DNA of 7,150 bases, taken from Candidatus Omnitrophota bacterium (GTDB taxonomy: Bacteria > Omnitrophota > Omnitrophia > Omnitrophales > Aquincolibacteriaceae). The stretch covers positions 1 to 7,150 of the forward strand of contig JAMWDC010000104.1 of the NCBI GenBank assembly GCA_023819025.1. The letters are read 5' to 3'. The notes beneath the pieces are model-generated. The model was not told the origin of the DNA. It was given only the letters and a program-made list of their open reading frames with translations, and ran no database searches. A program made the position numbers and the translations under genes. Position 1 is the stretch's first letter. Each line of letters begins with the position of its first letter. Of this stretch, positions 6,453 through 7,150 are shown piece by piece.

Positions 6453-7150
6453 TCAGCCGGCACTGATTCGGGTGATGCGCTGATAAGCGGTCTGAAGCCC
6501 CATCAGGTACCAAAAGGTCATAACCGGCTGGGGGTTGTGGAGAACCGTATCAATGCCCGCGAAGATTAAAAAGTTGAGGATTCCGGCAAGGATACCGAAC
6601 CGAAGGATATCACCATCCTGAGAAGATGGAACGGAACGTTTGAGGGCGCCCCGGAAATATTGGATCAGAAACGCCAAAAAAAGGATAAGCGACGGGAGAC
6701 CTGTTTCCGCAGCGAGTTGCAGATAACCGTTATGGGCATAGTAATTTTGGACGCGCCAATTTTTCGTCTGATCATACTTTTGATGGCTCACCGCGTACGT
6801 ATTGATCCCGGTTCCCGTCCATGGCCGGGCCTCGATGACATCCCAGGCGCGGTGCCACAGGTAATAACGCTCGACAATGGACTGCTCTCGACCATCAGCA
6901 TCCAGGTGAATTGTCATCCGCTGAGGGAGGACAAAGAGACTTACAGTGCCAGCTGCCAGTAATACAAAAATCATGACGTATTTGCGGTGGAGTAATAAAA
7001 CCACCATAAAACCAAGGATGAAGGAAAGAATCGCACCGCGTGAACGAGTCAAAAACAGCAGGTAAAGACAACCGGCGATCAGGAAGGCATGGACCGCCCG
7101 AAGCCAAAACTTTGGCTGGGCTTTAGCGGAACACCATGACAGAGCCACCA
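6453..7150 (-). CDS. O-antigen ligase / polymerase-type membrane protein (Wzy_C domain), 3' part, cut by the right window edge
   Basis: The last 231 or so residues of a multi-pass inner-membrane protein of the O-antigen ligase (WaaL) / Wzy polymerase superfamily, which transfers lipid-linked glycans on the outer face of the membrane. The frame is open through the edge, so the start is not visible; an in-frame GTG at 7148 is almost surely internal. Counting from that codon: hydrophobic segments at about 18-33, 37-53 and 57-74; TRSRGA (34-39), a family signature between helices; then the large outer loop with RYYLWHRAWDVIEARPWTG (94-112) and YAHNGYLQLAAETGLP (137-152), including the conserved His; two more helices (about 152-165 and 183-200) and a short hydrophobic tail. 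Ligase and polymerase cannot be told apart from this fragment. It ends 117 bases before the carbamoyltransferase gene and reads in the same direction, so it may be the upstream part of the same locus. Confidence 0.88.
   Translation of the reverse strand, partial: VALSWCSAKAQPKFWLRAVHAFLIAGCLYLLFLTRSRGAILSFILGFMVVLLLHRKYVMIFVLLAAGTVSLFVLPQRMTIHLDADGREQSIVERYYLWHRAWDVIEARPWTGTGINTYAVSHQKYDQTKNWRVQNYYAHNGYLQLAAETGLPSLILFLAFLIQYFRGALKRSVPSSQDGDILRFGILAGILNFLIFAGIDTVLHNPQPVMTFWYLMGLQTAYQRITRISAG

Noticed and set aside
6438..6462. CCGGC/GCCGG inverted repeat at the end of the ligase gene as a terminator
   Set aside because: The stem is only five base pairs with an eight-base loop and is not followed by a T-run on the minus strand, so it does not meet the usual pattern of an intrinsic terminator.

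Overview
The window carries seven genes, all read from the minus strand, from a locus that builds and decorates a cell-surface polysaccharide. The organism looks like a Gram-negative-type bacterium, because a GT9 (heptosyltransferase-family) enzyme, an O-antigen ligase/polymerase-type membrane protein and a polyprenyl-phosphate sugar transferase occur together. GC content is moderate, codon use is mixed, and intergenic space is very short. Nothing in the sequence fixes the phylum. Loci of this type occur in proteobacteria, Nitrospirota, Omnitrophota and other environmental lineages, so any finer placement would be a guess.

Layout in direction of transcription (high to low coordinates): (1) the 3' part of an O-antigen ligase/polymerase-type (Wzy_C) membrane protein, cut by the right edge. 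(2) A 117-base intergenic region with a good sigma70-type promoter candidate and an odd translation-start context. (3) A complete NodU/CmcH/TobZ-family carbamoyltransferase. (4) A 144-residue SxtJ-type membrane protein. (5) A 52-residue single-pass membrane protein of the DUF5989/SxtK type. (6) A GT9 glycosyltransferase. (7) A GT4 glycosyltransferase of the MtfB-like kind. (8) A second GT4 of the WbaZ-like kind. (9) The N-terminal 121 codons of a polyprenyl glycosylphosphotransferase, cut by the left edge.

Genes 3 to 9 look like one transcription unit. Gaps are 17, 36 and 15 bases, followed by two 4-base ATGA overlaps and one 14-base overlap. The likely joint job has four steps. The polyprenyl glycosylphosphotransferase puts the first sugar phosphate on undecaprenyl phosphate. 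The GT9 and two GT4 enzymes extend the lipid-linked chain in the cytoplasm. The carbamoyltransferase, probably held at the membrane by its two small partners, adds carbamoyl groups to a sugar hydroxyl. The Wzy_C protein polymerises the product or transfers it outside the membrane.

The most noteworthy signal is the carbamoyltransferase/SxtJ/DUF5989 trio. It has the same composition and order as sxtI-sxtJ-sxtK of saxitoxin clusters, but sits here in a glycan locus. This suggests a portable membrane-associated carbamoylation module whose two small proteins have no assigned function. No RNA genes, insertion sequences, CRISPR arrays or convincing terminators were seen, and no stretch longer than about 120 bases lacks a gene.
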